Program-made: the position numbers and the translations under genes
Source of the DNA: Bacilli bacterium
GTDB taxonomy: Bacteria; Bacillota_I; Bacilli_A; RFN20; CAG-826
Assembly (NCBI GenBank): GCA_035326105.1
Contig: DAOKYO010000001.1
Span: 1 to 64,000, forward strand
Direction of reading: 5' to 3'
Length of the DNA: 64,000 bases
In this document: positions 25,829-35,233 of the stretch, in pieces
How positions within the stretch are numbered: position 1 is the stretch's first letter
How the letters are laid out: the number at the start of each line of letters is the position of its first letter
Notes under the pieces: generated by a model
What the model saw: only the letters and a program-made list of their open reading frames with translations
Database searches by the model: none
Told to the model about the DNA's origin: nothing

Positions 25829-27142
25829 TTACTTGCTCTTTTTTGAGTCATCGCCGTCATCTTCAAGATGACTTGATTCCTTATCTTCATACTCGGCATC
25901 AACCACTTTTTCATCTTCGCTTAAGCGATCATAGAAGGAATTTGATGCATTCTTCTCCGTTTGTTCTTGCGCAGATGGCTTTTCAAAAAGCGGTAACGGA
26001 TCAAGTTCATCTTCTTCCATTGCATCACGATAAATTTTGGCTTCCTTCGTATCAACCGGCCGTGTGCCGGCGATAAAGTCGTGGGCAGCTCGAGCCTTTT
26101 TGCCAAACATCAGCATCGTGAATGAAATGAATGTGGTGATGAAGCTTGTCATATATCCCAGCAAAATTTCAAAGATGAAAGTTGCTAGATAGCGGGCGAC
26201 AATTTGCCACCATCTCGCCTTATATCCGTAGGTGTTAACAACTCCCAAATTGAGAAGTTTCTTACCTAAGGTAGCGCCACCGGCAAAAACAAGTGGGAAT
26301 AAAAGGTAAACGATCATACTGGAAACAACCATTGAAACAATTAAAATCATATTGTTGTAACTGATAGTTTGCGCATGGTCGGGTTCGGCATTAAAATCCG
26401 ATACTGCATTGGAATAGTGACTTGTAAAAAAGGTCGTTAAATCACTATCCGTGGTGTCTGCCTTAAAATAGACACCCTCCGGTAAAAAGACATCCTTGCC
26501 GACTTCTTCGCTGCTTGATCCTTCACTGGTAGTTTGTGATTCCGAGGTAACCGCGCTCGTATCACTGGGGTTTTCGCTGCTCTCAAGTCCACTGGGGGAA
26601 GCAGGAGCAGTTAACGTAAATAAGGAATCTTCAACATCCGCTTGCAGAATGTTGGCAATATACCATTCGGTAGGATCATTGGCAAAATCTTCTCCCATGG
26701 CATCCTTAATTGCTTGGTTAGCGCCGGCTCGTTCTGGGTCTTCGTTATTTAAGTCATTAATCCGCGCAACTTTATAAACTGTGTAATATTCATATACCGC
26801 CTGCGAGTATTTAGCGGCATCAAGCGAGGTTATTTTAAAAGTCCCGTTTTCAATATCATCGCTGGTCGGTTCGGAAATTTCCGAACCGTTGCCATCAACA
26901 TAAGTAACTACGTATAAGCGCGAGTCTTTTTGATCATTGGTAAAGGTGGTCCGTCGCTCGGAAATAGCGACTGCCCCATCCATAATTGGATTCATCACCC
27001 CCAAGTCAACCGCAAAAAGAGCAATAACAAAAAGAAAAAGGTCTATTACTGCTGCTCCAATCCGTCTCCCTGGTCGGGGTAAAGGAGCGGTACGCGCTTC
27101 CCGAGGTGATTCTTTAACTTTTAAATTAGCATTTTCTTCCAT
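25829..27142 (-). CDS. RDD family membrane protein with Ser-rich extracytoplasmic loop (first of a pair)
   Basis: The 437-residue paralogue shows GRRIGAAVIDLFLFVIALF at the first membrane segment and GATLGKKLLNLGVVNTYGYK in the second, as in the RDD domain, plus HDFIAGTRPVDTKEA after the last segment. A long segment between the first and second membrane pairs (about 50-265) includes a low-complexity Ser/Thr/Glu region (about 190-225) like a cell-surface linker. The cytosolic C-terminus is highly acidic. It is followed directly by the second RDD gene and preceded by its own promoter. Confidence 0.86.
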   Translation of the reverse strand: MEENANLKVKESPREARTAPLPRPGRRIGAAVIDLFLFVIALFAVDLGVMNPIMDGAVAISERRTTFTNDQKDSRLYVVTYVDGNGSEISEPTSDDIENGTFKITSLDAAKYSQAVYEYYTVYKVARINDLNNEDPERAGANQAIKDAMGEDFANDPTEWYIANILQADVEDSLFTLTAPASPSGLESSENPSDTSAVTSESQTTSEGSSSEEVGKDVFLPEGVYFKADTTDSDLTTFFTSHYSNAVSDFNAEPDHAQTISYNNMILIVSMVVSSMIVYLLFPLVFAGGATLGKKLLNLGVVNTYGYKARWWQIVARYLATFIFEILLGYMTSFITTFISFTMLMFGKKARAAHDFIAGTRPVDTKEAKIYRDAMEEDELDPLPLFEKPSAQEQTEKNASNSFYDRLSEDEKVVDAEYEDKESSHLEDDGDDSKKSK

Positions 27143-27178
27143 GTTTCTATTAATTCCTTCTTAAAACGACATATAAAT

Positions 27179-27207
27179 ATTATATAGGTTAATTGAAAAT
27201 TATTAAA
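27179..27207 (-). promoter_or_regulatory. Promoter of the RDD gene pair
   Basis: TATAAT (27179-27184) is preceded at 17 bp by TTTAAT (27202-27207) on the minus strand. It lies between the tuf terminator and the first RDD gene, which makes the pair an independent unit. Confidence 0.55.
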
Positions 27208-27218
27208 GAATAAAAAAA

Positions 27219-27242
27219 GGCCCCCGTAATTACACGAGAGCC
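27219..27242 (-). terminator. Terminator after tuf
   Basis: On the minus strand GGCTCTCGT pairs with ACGGGGGCC (9 bp including two G-U pairs, six-base loop) and is followed by seven T. It ends the str operon. Confidence 0.88.
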
Positions 27243-27268
27243 ATTTTTTGTTTGCGTCCAATAACCAA

Positions 27269-28453
27269 TTACTTAATGATTTCGGTAATGGTACCAGCAC
27301 CGACGGTCCGGCCGCCTTCACGAATAGAGAACTTAGTTCCTTGTTCGATCGCGACTGGGTGAATAAGTTCAACCGTAAGTACAACATTATCGCCAGGCAT
27401 AACCATATCAGTACCAGCTGGTAAAGTGATAACACCGGTAATATCGGTAGTACGGAAGAAGAATTGTGGACGGTAGTTGGAAAGGAAAGCCGTGTGACGG
27501 CCGCCTTCTTCTTTGGTTAAAACGTAGACTTGAGCCGTAAATTTGCTATGCGGTTGAACGGATCCGGGTTTAGCAAGGACTTGTCCACGCTCAACTTGAT
27601 CACGGTTAACACCCCGGAGCAAAACACCAACATTGTCTCCGCCTTCGGCGAAGTCAAGGGTTTTACGGAACATTTCTAGACCGGTAACAACACTGCTGAT
27701 TGTTGGCTTAATACCAATAATTTCAACCGTATCGTTAACTTTGATAAGTCCCCGTTCAACACGGCCAGTAACGACGGTGCCACGACCGGAAATGGTCATA
27801 ACGTCTTCGATTGGCATTAAGAATGGGAGTTCATTGTTACGAACTGGGTCAGGAATGTAAGCGTCAACGGCATCCATAAGTTCAAGAATAGCTTTTTCTG
27901 ACTCTTTGTCGCCATCGAGAGCTTTCCGCGCTGAACCACGAATGACCGGGACTGAATCGCCAGGGAATCCGTATTCGGTAAGAAGATCACGAACTTCCAT
28001 TTCAACGATGTCAACGAGTTCTGGATCGTCGACAAGATCAGTTTTGTTTAAGAAGACAATAATGTAAGGAACGCCGACTTGCTTAGCAAGTAAGACGTGC
28101 TCACGGGTCTGTGGCATAACACCATCAGTAGCGGCAACAACAAGAATCGCACCATCCATTTGGGCGGCACCGGTAATCATGTTCTTGACGTAGTCAGCGT
28201 GCCCTGGGCAGTCGACGTGCGCATAGTGACGCTTCGCAGTTTGGTATTCAATGTGAGCAGTATTAATTGTAATACCACGAGCTTTTTCTTCCGGAGCACT
28301 ATCGATTTGATCGTAGGCCATCGCTTTCGCACCACCTTGTTCCGCGAGGACTTTGGTGATGGCCGCCGTTAAAGTGGTTTTGCCGTGGTCAACGTGACCA
28401 ATGGTACCGATATTAACGTGGACTTTACTTCTGTCAAATTTTTCTTTTGCCAT
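27269..28453 (-). CDS. tuf: Elongation factor Tu
   Basis: EF-Tu delivers aminoacyl-tRNA to the ribosome. The 394-residue protein has the GTPase motifs GHVDHGKT (residues 18-25), DCPGH, and NKTD, then the two beta-barrel domains. AAGGAGG lies 9 bases upstream of the ATG. It is the last gene of rpsL-rpsG-fusA-tuf, with a 101-bp spacer holding an additional promoter, which should raise its level above the rest of the operon. Confidence 0.99.
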   Translation of the reverse strand: MAKEKFDRSKVHVNIGTIGHVDHGKTTLTAAITKVLAEQGGAKAMAYDQIDSAPEEKARGITINTAHIEYQTAKRHYAHVDCPGHADYVKNMITGAAQMDGAILVVAATDGVMPQTREHVLLAKQVGVPYIIVFLNKTDLVDDPELVDIVEMEVRDLLTEYGFPGDSVPVIRGSARKALDGDKESEKAILELMDAVDAYIPDPVRNNELPFLMPIEDVMTISGRGTVVTGRVERGLIKVNDTVEIIGIKPTISSVVTGLEMFRKTLDFAEGGDNVGVLLRGVNRDQVERGQVLAKPGSVQPHSKFTAQVYVLTKEEGGRHTAFLSNYRPQFFFRTTDITGVITLPAGTDMVMPGDNVVLTVELIHPVAIEQGTKFSIREGGRTVGAGTITEIIK

Positions 28454-28497
28454 GTGAATTTCCTCCTTGTGAGATCGTCTGATAATTCAACGATATC

Positions 28498-28525
28498 ATA
28501 ATAGCAAAGTTTGAATAAAAATCAA
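28498..28525 (-). promoter_or_regulatory. Internal promoter of tuf
   Basis: TTGATT (28520-28525) and TATTAT (28498-28503) are 16 bp apart on the minus strand within the fusA-tuf spacer. A hairpin GCCGC/GCGGC just upstream lacks a T run and is not called a terminator. Confidence 0.6.
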
Positions 28526-28554
28526 TATCCGGCAATAAGCCGCTTGCGCGGCAA

Positions 28555-30639
28555 TCAGCGGGCCGAAACGCCGCCTGATTTCTTAATAATTTCGTCTTGG
28601 ACGAAGCGAGGAGTTTCACCATAATGATCAAACTGCATCGTATACATTCCACGACCTTGCGTCATCGAACGAAGATCGGTAACATAGCCAAACATTTCGG
28701 CTAACGGAACTTCGGCTTCGATGATTTTGGCATTACCACGATGAGATTCACCCGTCATGTTTCCACGCCGGCGAGCAATATCGCCCACAACATCACCGTA
28801 ATAATTTTCCGGAACCGTAACTTCAACTTTCATAATCGGTTCAAGAATTACAGGATTACACTTTTTGGCCGCTTCTTTTAATGCCATAGAGGCGGCAATT
28901 TTATAAGCGGCTTCCGAAGAGTCAACTTCATGATAGGATCCATCAAAGAGTGTCGCTTTGATATCAATCGCCGGGAATCCGGCAACCAAACCGCGATCGA
29001 GAGCATCGCGCAAGCCATCGTTTGTTGGCTTAATGTATTCTCTAGGAACACTTCCACCGACAATGGCATCGACAAATTCATATCCTTTGGTCGGATTGGG
29101 TTCGAAGCGAATCCACACGTGTCCGTATTGTCCGCGACCGCCTGATTGCTTAATGTATTTTCCTTCACACTCCGCACTCGAACGAATCGTTTCCCGATAA
29201 TTAACTTGAGGAGCACCAACGTTAACATTAACGTTAAATTCCCGCCGTAAACGATCGACGATGATATCAAGGTGAAGTTCGCCGACACCAGCGATAATGG
29301 TCTGACCCGTTTCGCTATCGGTACGAACTCTGAATGTTGGATCTTCCTCGGCCAGTTTCAATAGTCCCACCATCATCTTTTCTTGATCGGCCTTGCTCTT
29401 GGGCTCAACCGCTTCTTCCAAGACAGGATCGGGGAATTCCATTCTCTCAAGAATAACTTGGAAGTCCTCGCTACAAATCGTATCGCCGGTCGTCGTATTT
29501 TTGAAACCAACAACCGCGCCGATATCTCCAGCGTGAAGTTCATCCACTTCTTGCCGATGATTACTGTGCATTAATACAAGTCGAGCAATACGTTCCTTGA
29601 CTCCTTTGGTGGAGTTGAGAACATAAGATCCACTTTTTAATACGCCCGAATAAACCCGAACATATGCCAACCGGCCAATAAATGGATCGGTCGCAATTTT
29701 GAAAGCCAACGCGGCTAAAGGGGCATCGTCATCTGATGGGCAATCATATTCCGTACCATCAATTTTTTCGCCCTTAGCAGCCGGGACATCAATCGGTGAT
29801 GGAAGATAGTCAATGACGGCATCAAGCAAAGGTTGAACACCCTTGTTTTTGTAAGCTGATCCGCATAGTACGGGGAAGAACTTACCGGTCAAAACCGCTG
29901 CCCGAATCGTTGATTTGATCATCTCAACCGGTGGTTCTTCACCTTCGAGAACAATCATCATTAAATCATCGTTGAAATTGGCAAGGGCCTCTAATAATTT
30001 TTGGTGATACTCGTGAGCTTTATCCTTTAATTCACTGGGAATTTCTGTTATGGACGGAGCGTCATTGAGATTATCATCATAGACAATTGCTTCCATCTTT
30101 ATTAAATCAATCATTCCAATGAAAGTATTGGATGCACCTATCGGGAATTGAATGGCGGCGGCATTCGCTCCAAGGCGTTCGCCAATTGAAGCTACCGACA
30201 TTTCGAAGTCGGCTCCGATCGCGTCCATTTTATTTGCAAAAACAATCCGAGGGACGTGATATTTGCTAGCTTGCCGCCAGACCGTTTCCGTCTGGGGTTC
30301 GACACCATTTTTTGAATCCAAAACCGTGACCGCACCATCTAAAACCCGTAGGGAGCGTTCAACTTCAATCGTGAAGTCGACGTGCCCGGGAGTGTCAATG
30401 ATGTTAATTCGATTGCCTTTCCAAAAAGCGGTTGTCGCGGCGCTAGTAATAGTAATACCGCGCTCTTGCTCTTGAGCCATCCAGTCCATGGTAGCTGCGC
30501 CTTCATGAACCTCACCGATTTTATGAATTTTTCCGGTGTAGTAGAGAATACGCTCGGTGGTGGTCGTTTTACCAGCATCGATGTGCGCCATAATACCGAT
30601 ATTGCGCGTATGAGCTAAATCATATTCACGTTGTGCCAT
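28555..30639 (-). CDS. fusA: Elongation factor G
   Basis: EF-G catalyses translocation and helps recycle ribosomes. The 694-residue protein has AHIDAGKT (near residue 20), DTPGHVDF and NKMD of the GTPase domain, the switch I region (GAATMDWMAQEQERGITITSAAT), and domain IV-V sequences such as GRGQYGHVWI. It starts 14 bp after rpsG and is in the canonical str order. Confidence 0.99.
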   Translation of the reverse strand: MAQREYDLAHTRNIGIMAHIDAGKTTTTERILYYTGKIHKIGEVHEGAATMDWMAQEQERGITITSAATTAFWKGNRINIIDTPGHVDFTIEVERSLRVLDGAVTVLDSKNGVEPQTETVWRQASKYHVPRIVFANKMDAIGADFEMSVASIGERLGANAAAIQFPIGASNTFIGMIDLIKMEAIVYDDNLNDAPSITEIPSELKDKAHEYHQKLLEALANFNDDLMMIVLEGEEPPVEMIKSTIRAAVLTGKFFPVLCGSAYKNKGVQPLLDAVIDYLPSPIDVPAAKGEKIDGTEYDCPSDDDAPLAALAFKIATDPFIGRLAYVRVYSGVLKSGSYVLNSTKGVKERIARLVLMHSNHRQEVDELHAGDIGAVVGFKNTTTGDTICSEDFQVILERMEFPDPVLEEAVEPKSKADQEKMMVGLLKLAEEDPTFRVRTDSETGQTIIAGVGELHLDIIVDRLRREFNVNVNVGAPQVNYRETIRSSAECEGKYIKQSGGRGQYGHVWIRFEPNPTKGYEFVDAIVGGSVPREYIKPTNDGLRDALDRGLVAGFPAIDIKATLFDGSYHEVDSSEAAYKIAASMALKEAAKKCNPVILEPIMKVEVTVPENYYGDVVGDIARRRGNMTGESHRGNAKIIEAEVPLAEMFGYVTDLRSMTQGRGMYTMQFDHYGETPRFVQDEIIKKSGGVSAR

Positions 30640-30653
30640 AACTTAGCCCTTCC

Positions 30654-31124
30654 TTAGTAACGATAATGCGCATAGGCTTTATTGGCTTCCGCCATCTTAT
30701 GCGTATCGTCCCGTTTCTTTACAGATGCACCGACACCATTAGCGGCATCGATAATTTCTCCGGCAAGTTTCTCTTCCATCGTCTTTTCATTTCTCAGACG
30801 CGAATAATTAACTAACCAGCGTAGTCCTAATGTAACCTTGCGTTCAGCGGTGACTTCGGTAGGAACTTGGTAGTTCTGACCTCCAACACGACGAACTTTT
30901 AGTTCCACCTCGGGCATGATGTTGTTTAAGGCTGTGGCAAATACGTCCATAGCCGGTTTACTAGTTTTTTCTTCAATTCTATTAAACGCATTGTATAAAA
31001 TGGTTTGCGCAGTTCCGCGTTTTCCATCGTACATAATTTTGTTAATAAGACGTGTTACAAGTTTTGAACTATAAATTGGATCGGGCAACACATCGCGTTT
31101 AGCAACGCTTCCTTTACGTGGCAT
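30654..31124 (-). CDS. rpsG: 30S ribosomal protein S7
   Basis: S7 organises the 3' domain of 16S rRNA at the exit site. The 156-residue protein matches the family length and has the signature DPIYSSKLVTRLINKIMYDG near the N-terminus and RWLVNYSRLRNEKTM in the second half. GGAGG precedes the ATG. It lies 53 bp after rpsL. Confidence 0.98.
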   Translation of the reverse strand: MPRKGSVAKRDVLPDPIYSSKLVTRLINKIMYDGKRGTAQTILYNAFNRIEEKTSKPAMDVFATALNNIMPEVELKVRRVGGQNYQVPTEVTAERKVTLGLRWLVNYSRLRNEKTMEEKLAGEIIDAANGVGASVKKRDDTHKMAEANKAYAHYRY

Positions 31125-31177
31125 ATAAAATTCCTCCTTCCTTAATACTGGAAAATATACCTCTTATTTATAAACAG

Positions 31178-31597
31178 TTACTTAGCCTCTTTTGGCATTT
31201 TGGTGCCATAGAGTGAACGTCCTTGACGCCGTTTTTCGATACCGGCACAGTCAAGCGTACCACGAATTATGTGATAACGAACACCAGGTAAATCCTTAAC
31301 ACGACCACCGCGAATCATCACGGTTGAGTGCTCTTGAAGATTGTGTCCTTCACCACCGATATAGGCAGTAACTTCATAACCATTGCTGAGACGCACACGG
31401 GCATATTTCCGTAATGCAGAGTTTGGTTTCTTTGGGGTCATAGTTCCAACACGAGTACAAACCCCGCGCTTTTGTCCAGATTCCTGATTGGTTTCTTTTT
31501 TAGCGAGTGAATTCCATCTCTTGTTAAGAGCCGGTGACTTTGATTTGTAAGCTGATTGACTACGGCCTTGGCGAACTAATTGTTGAATAGTTGGCAT
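31178..31597 (-). CDS. rpsL: 30S ribosomal protein S12
   Basis: S12 shapes the decoding centre. The 139-residue protein has the conserved TPKKPNSALRKYARVRL and GGRVKDLPGVRYHIIRG segments; the lysines whose change gives streptomycin resistance (in PKKPN and GRVKD) are unchanged, so ordinary streptomycin sensitivity of this target is expected. It heads the str operon behind a consensus promoter. Confidence 0.98.
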   Translation of the reverse strand: MPTIQQLVRQGRSQSAYKSKSPALNKRWNSLAKKETNQESGQKRGVCTRVGTMTPKKPNSALRKYARVRLSNGYEVTAYIGGEGHNLQEHSTVMIRGGRVKDLPGVRYHIIRGTLDCAGIEKRRQGRSLYGTKMPKEAK

Positions 31598-31712
31598 TAG
31601 CGAGTCCTCCTTCCTTTCTTACTTTTAAGTTAAGTTTGATTAGGCACACATTTCCGGGCGTATCATCTTTCCTAAGAAAAAAAGCGCCAAAAGCACCTAA
31701 ACACACATAGCG

Positions 31713-31741
31713 ATTATAGCGATTTAGATAATTGTTGTCAA
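31713..31741 (-). promoter_or_regulatory. Consensus promoter of the str operon
   Basis: A perfect TTGACA (31736-31741), 17-bp spacer and TATAAT (31713-31718) lie on the minus strand, with a start near 31706 and a leader of about 109 nt before rpsL. The leader contains a short G-U-containing 4-bp hairpin followed by seven T (about 31676-31696), which might attenuate weakly. Confidence 0.88.
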
Positions 31742-32137
31742 TAAAATAAATACCATTTATAAAATAAAAATGTTACTTTACAATTGTTGTGAGACCTTTC
31801 TTAGGAATTAAAAAAGTTGCGATGTTGGAAATGACATCAACCACTGAATATCACCATTTATTTTTCTCTGCATACCAAATTGCTCTAACTGGTTTGTCCA
31901 AGAAATATCGCATTGGATTTTTGAGTTGTCTACATAATATATACAACTTATGTGTCATGCGTACTTCAGGGATTTGAAAATATCGTTGATTGATTGTTTT
32001 TTGAAGAATTTGGTCGCACATCATTTATAACTCTGCAGTAAATGTCATTTATGGAGCAAAAACCTTATTGCTCTCATCGGCTTTTTTATCACCCGAATTA
32101 AAATCAGTCTAAAACAAAATTTCCTTTATATGATCAA
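31742..32137. other. AT-rich intergenic region with possible gene remnant
   Basis: This 396-bp stretch between the str promoter and the first metalloprotease gene is clearly more AT-rich than its surroundings. It holds short open frames on both strands but none with a ribosome site and family resemblance. On the minus strand, 32004-32033 matches 54861-54890 in 26 of 30 positions, in a frame that would read CRV[IV]NDVR in both copies with silent differences. It is best read as decayed coding DNA, possibly of a mobile element. Confidence 0.5.
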
Positions 32138-33649
32138 CTATTTAAGGGCAAATTGAATAGTCACTTTTGACCGGGAAAAATCCGTCACCTCAAATCCAAT
32201 ATTGAGCAATTGGTCTTCATCGGTTCGAATACTAAAATCCAAATTAAACTTATCCCCAAGGTAGTATATATCTTCATTGGAAGCATTTTGTCCCTGAAGG
32301 AGTTTATCCCCGCCTGATTTTGCTAACAATTCATAAAGAACCGGAGTCCCTTGCTCCGCAAGAGTGGCGGTGAGTGAATTATTATAGCGAAAACTGGCGC
32401 TTTCGATCGAAACTCCGTCATTCTTATATCGATATGTCACCTCGGCATTAACGTGATATAACTTTATGCCGTAATTAGTAAATAAACGACTGCTGCTTCC
32501 CATGGTAGCATCATAATAGTTGAGTCCGGTCGGCGCATAAAATTCAAGCAAATAGTACTCGTTAAATACCGAACCATCAAACCCGGCGGAAAAAAGAATG
32601 ACATCGCCGCTGGTATTAAACGGCCGGATAGTGATAGGACCATCGCCGGTAATAACATATGGATTAGTCCATCCTAAAAGCATTTTAGAAAAAGCGGTAT
32701 GATCGCCGATTGAACTGTCCATCATATCCATGCCGCCAGTAGGAGAAAAAGTTCCGTTAAGAGTCGTATTATAATAATCCTCAAGCCCAAGTAAATGGCC
32801 CATTTCATGAATGAAGGTATGGGCGTCGGGAAGATTTTTTGTTAAAGAATAATCCGGATAAAGAAAATAGTAGCTAGCCCAAGCGTAGCCGTTGGCGCGC
32901 AAATTTGAATTTCCGTTATTGATATCATGCGCGGTAAAAGCCCAAAACAAACTGCCGGAATCATTTTTTTCAATCGGTCGGGTGATACTCGTATTGCCGA
33001 TGGGATGCGAATAAACCAAAAACACAGAATCAATAATGCCGTTGTTATCCGTATCATATTTATCCGTAAACATCTGCTGATCGGTAATGTTTTGTAAATA
33101 GTTTGCAACCGCCAATCGCAAGATATCGTTAGTAAGCGCAGTTTTACTATAGGAAGAATTGCCGCCTTCAAACGCCGTTATCTTTTCAAGTATCGCTTCA
33201 TCCGTTACTCGGTACCAATCTGCGACATCACCCGTAAGATGAAATTTTCCGTAGGAAGATTGATCATAATAGCTTGCTACCGATTGCCAAATGGAAGATT
33301 CCTCCGTTCCAAAAAAAGCATTATGAATAATGGTCTTAGCAAAATCGCCGCCGCCGGGCAAGTCACTGGAAGGATAAGCAGGGAAATCAATCGGCAAAAC
33401 CAAAACGCTATTTGTTCCCTGTGAAGATAGATTGTATCTGCGTGAATATTCGCCATTGTTAAGTTGATAAAACTGAGTAAAGGCCGTTTCATCTAAATTG
33501 GCATGATAATAATTCGCCGCCTCAGGAAGCGAAGAAATCTCATTAAACGAGACAAATTGATAAAATGTGCTTTTTATGGTAAAAGTACAACTGCTTAAAA
33601 GAAGCAATCCGCCGATTATATTACCGAAAAAAAATGATTTCTTACTCAT
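32138..33649 (-). CDS. M6-like metalloprotease lipoprotein, copy 1
   Basis: The 503-residue product begins with a lipoprotein signal (lipobox LLSSC), so it should be tethered outside the cell. The zinc site is HTFIHEMGHLLGLEDYYN (HExxH about residue 218), followed by the downstream Met-containing turn GGMDMMDSSIGDH. Ahead of it an acidic loop YDTDNNGIIDSVFLVY has the DxDxxG spacing of calcium-binding loops. These features fit the M6 (immune inhibitor A-like) peptidases, which are secreted. The start at 33649 follows GGGG at short distance; an upstream TTG frame has no site. It is the last of three paralogues and lies 48 bp after copy 2. The substrate is unknown. Confidence 0.85.
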   Translation of the reverse strand: MSKKSFFFGNIIGGLLLLSSCTFTIKSTFYQFVSFNEISSLPEAANYYHANLDETAFTQFYQLNNGEYSRRYNLSSQGTNSVLVLPIDFPAYPSSDLPGGGDFAKTIIHNAFFGTEESSIWQSVASYYDQSSYGKFHLTGDVADWYRVTDEAILEKITAFEGGNSSYSKTALTNDILRLAVANYLQNITDQQMFTDKYDTDNNGIIDSVFLVYSHPIGNTSITRPIEKNDSGSLFWAFTAHDINNGNSNLRANGYAWASYYFLYPDYSLTKNLPDAHTFIHEMGHLLGLEDYYNTTLNGTFSPTGGMDMMDSSIGDHTAFSKMLLGWTNPYVITGDGPITIRPFNTSGDVILFSAGFDGSVFNEYYLLEFYAPTGLNYYDATMGSSSRLFTNYGIKLYHVNAEVTYRYKNDGVSIESASFRYNNSLTATLAEQGTPVLYELLAKSGGDKLLQGQNASNEDIYYLGDKFNLDFSIRTDEDQLLNIGFEVTDFSRSKVTIQFALK

Positions 33650-33697
33650 ATCCCCATTATAGTGGCTTTTAGCCGAGAAAACGAACAAATAAAAGCA

Positions 33698-35170
33698 TTA
33701 TTGTGCCGTAAATTTTATGGTCGCCGAATCATCAGAAATCGACAACACCTCAAAAGAATAGCCGATTTTTGATCCATCGTTGAAATTTCCCAAAGACAAA
33801 GATTCTCCCGCCAAGAAAAGGGTTTGGTTATCCGCGACCGAATCACGGGTAAATCTGCTCGTTCCATCAACAATTGAAAGGAAAGGATAATTATCGGTAG
33901 CTATGCTCCGTGATGGTGTGTTTGAATGAGCGATTTCAGTGAAGAAAATGCTATTGCCAATTTGATAACCCTCACTGATAGCATCGACATAGGAGAAACT
34001 TTGCAAGTCAAAATTCTCATCATACCGGGTTTGAACCAGCCGAGCGTCAACGTGATAGGCGCGAATGCCGGAGATTGTAAAACCCTGATAATTATTATCC
34101 GGATAAGGAGCTTGAGAATCTTTTTCGTTCAGTCCTCTTGGCTCATAGAACTCAAGCAAAATATATTCGTCAAACGGGAGTCCGTTCCAAGAATTATTGA
34201 TTAAAATGGCATCTTGATTGGCGTAAGAAGGGCTGATGGTAATTGTGGAGGAATCCGTGACGACAGTTGGTTCAATCCAGCCTAACGCAATCTTCGAAAA
34301 CGCATTATGATCGATAATATTGGCATCCATCATGTCGATATACCCCATGGGAGCCGCTTTACCATCATAGTCATAGTAATCATCAAGTCCCAGTATATGT
34401 CCCGTCTCGTGAATAAATGTATGGGCATCGATTCCCGATGTTCCATAGCCATCTTCAAGGAAGTGATAACTGGCCCAGGCGTAGACCCCGGGGATGGGTT
34501 TTCCAGCTGTCGGAGTTAAATAGTCACTTTGATAATACCAATAAGTATAGGCCCAGAAAGTATCGCTCATCGATGTGCTCTGCGCATATGTTGGCGCCGC
34601 ATAAACCAGCCATAAAGCATCGATATTACCATCATTGTCCAAATCATATTCGGCAAGAGTCGAAGCGCTTAAAGACTTATACACTTCCTCCAGAACATAA
34701 TAGGTTGGATCAAGATATTCACGGCTGCCGCTGATTGAATCGAGATAATTGCTCCGGATACTCAAATTTACCCAAGGCGTGACCTCGCCCGTTATTGTAA
34801 GCCGACCATAACTGGATTCGTGATAGAAACTGGCCACCGATTGCCAAGAGGTATCATCGCTGCTGCCAAAGAAAGCCTTATCCAAGCGATCGAGAGCATC
34901 AGCAGGAAGACTGTTCTTATAGGAGTTTGAAAAATCAACCGGCACAACTAATATTTTTTGATTGCCAAGACTTGGAAGAAATTGCGTTCCCTGTGCTTGT
35001 CCGTATTGATAATAGTTTGCCGACAGCGTATCGGCCTTATAATATCCGTCTGTAGAAGATGGCGGAATATATGTTTGCGAATTGGAACTTGAAAAATTAA
35101 ATATTCCCGAACAGGAACTTAAAAGAAACGCCGAAGCCACTACTCCAAGCCATATTTTTTTTCGTCTCAT
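33698..35170 (-). CDS. M6-like metalloprotease lipoprotein, copy 2
   Basis: The 490-residue paralogue has signal peptide and lipobox LLSSC (Cys20) followed by a Ser-rich linker. The zinc site is HTFIHETGHILGLDDYYD, the turn YIDMMDANIIDHNAFSK, and the acidic loop YDLDNDGNIDALWLVYA. A beta-rich C-terminal region includes YILLEFYEPRGLNEKD and GIRAYHVDARL, segments shared with the other two copies. AAGGAG precedes the ATG by about 10 bases. It sits after a hairpin terminator, so it may be expressed less than copy 3 or need its own promoter. Confidence 0.86.
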   Translation of the reverse strand: MRRKKIWLGVVASAFLLSSCSGIFNFSSSNSQTYIPPSSTDGYYKADTLSANYYQYGQAQGTQFLPSLGNQKILVVPVDFSNSYKNSLPADALDRLDKAFFGSSDDTSWQSVASFYHESSYGRLTITGEVTPWVNLSIRSNYLDSISGSREYLDPTYYVLEEVYKSLSASTLAEYDLDNDGNIDALWLVYAAPTYAQSTSMSDTFWAYTYWYYQSDYLTPTAGKPIPGVYAWASYHFLEDGYGTSGIDAHTFIHETGHILGLDDYYDYDGKAAPMGYIDMMDANIIDHNAFSKIALGWIEPTVVTDSSTITISPSYANQDAILINNSWNGLPFDEYILLEFYEPRGLNEKDSQAPYPDNNYQGFTISGIRAYHVDARLVQTRYDENFDLQSFSYVDAISEGYQIGNSIFFTEIAHSNTPSRSIATDNYPFLSIVDGTSRFTRDSVADNQTLFLAGESLSLGNFNDGSKIGYSFEVLSISDDSATIKFTAQ

Positions 35171-35191
35171 ATTGAATGCTCTCCTTTAAAA

Positions 35192-35218
35192 AATACCGGC
35201 CAAGTAATGACCGGTATT
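35192..35218 (-). terminator. Terminator between metalloprotease copies 3 and 2
   Basis: AATACCGG (35192-35199) pairs with CCGGTATT (35211-35218), extended by A-T pairs, and a T run follows on the minus strand. It lies 15 bp past the copy 3 stop. Confidence 0.8.
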
Positions 35219-35233
35219 TTAGTTTAATGTATA

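Noticed and set aside
28534..28556. Hairpin GCCGC/GCGGC after fusA as a terminator
   Set aside because: There is no T run after it and it overlaps the fusA end. The tuf promoter downstream explains the spacer better.
31789..31977. A 62-codon plus-strand open frame in the rpsL upstream region
   Set aside because: It starts with GTG without a ribosome site, resembles no family I know and lies in AT-rich probable remnant DNA. I keep it only as part of the intergenic region.
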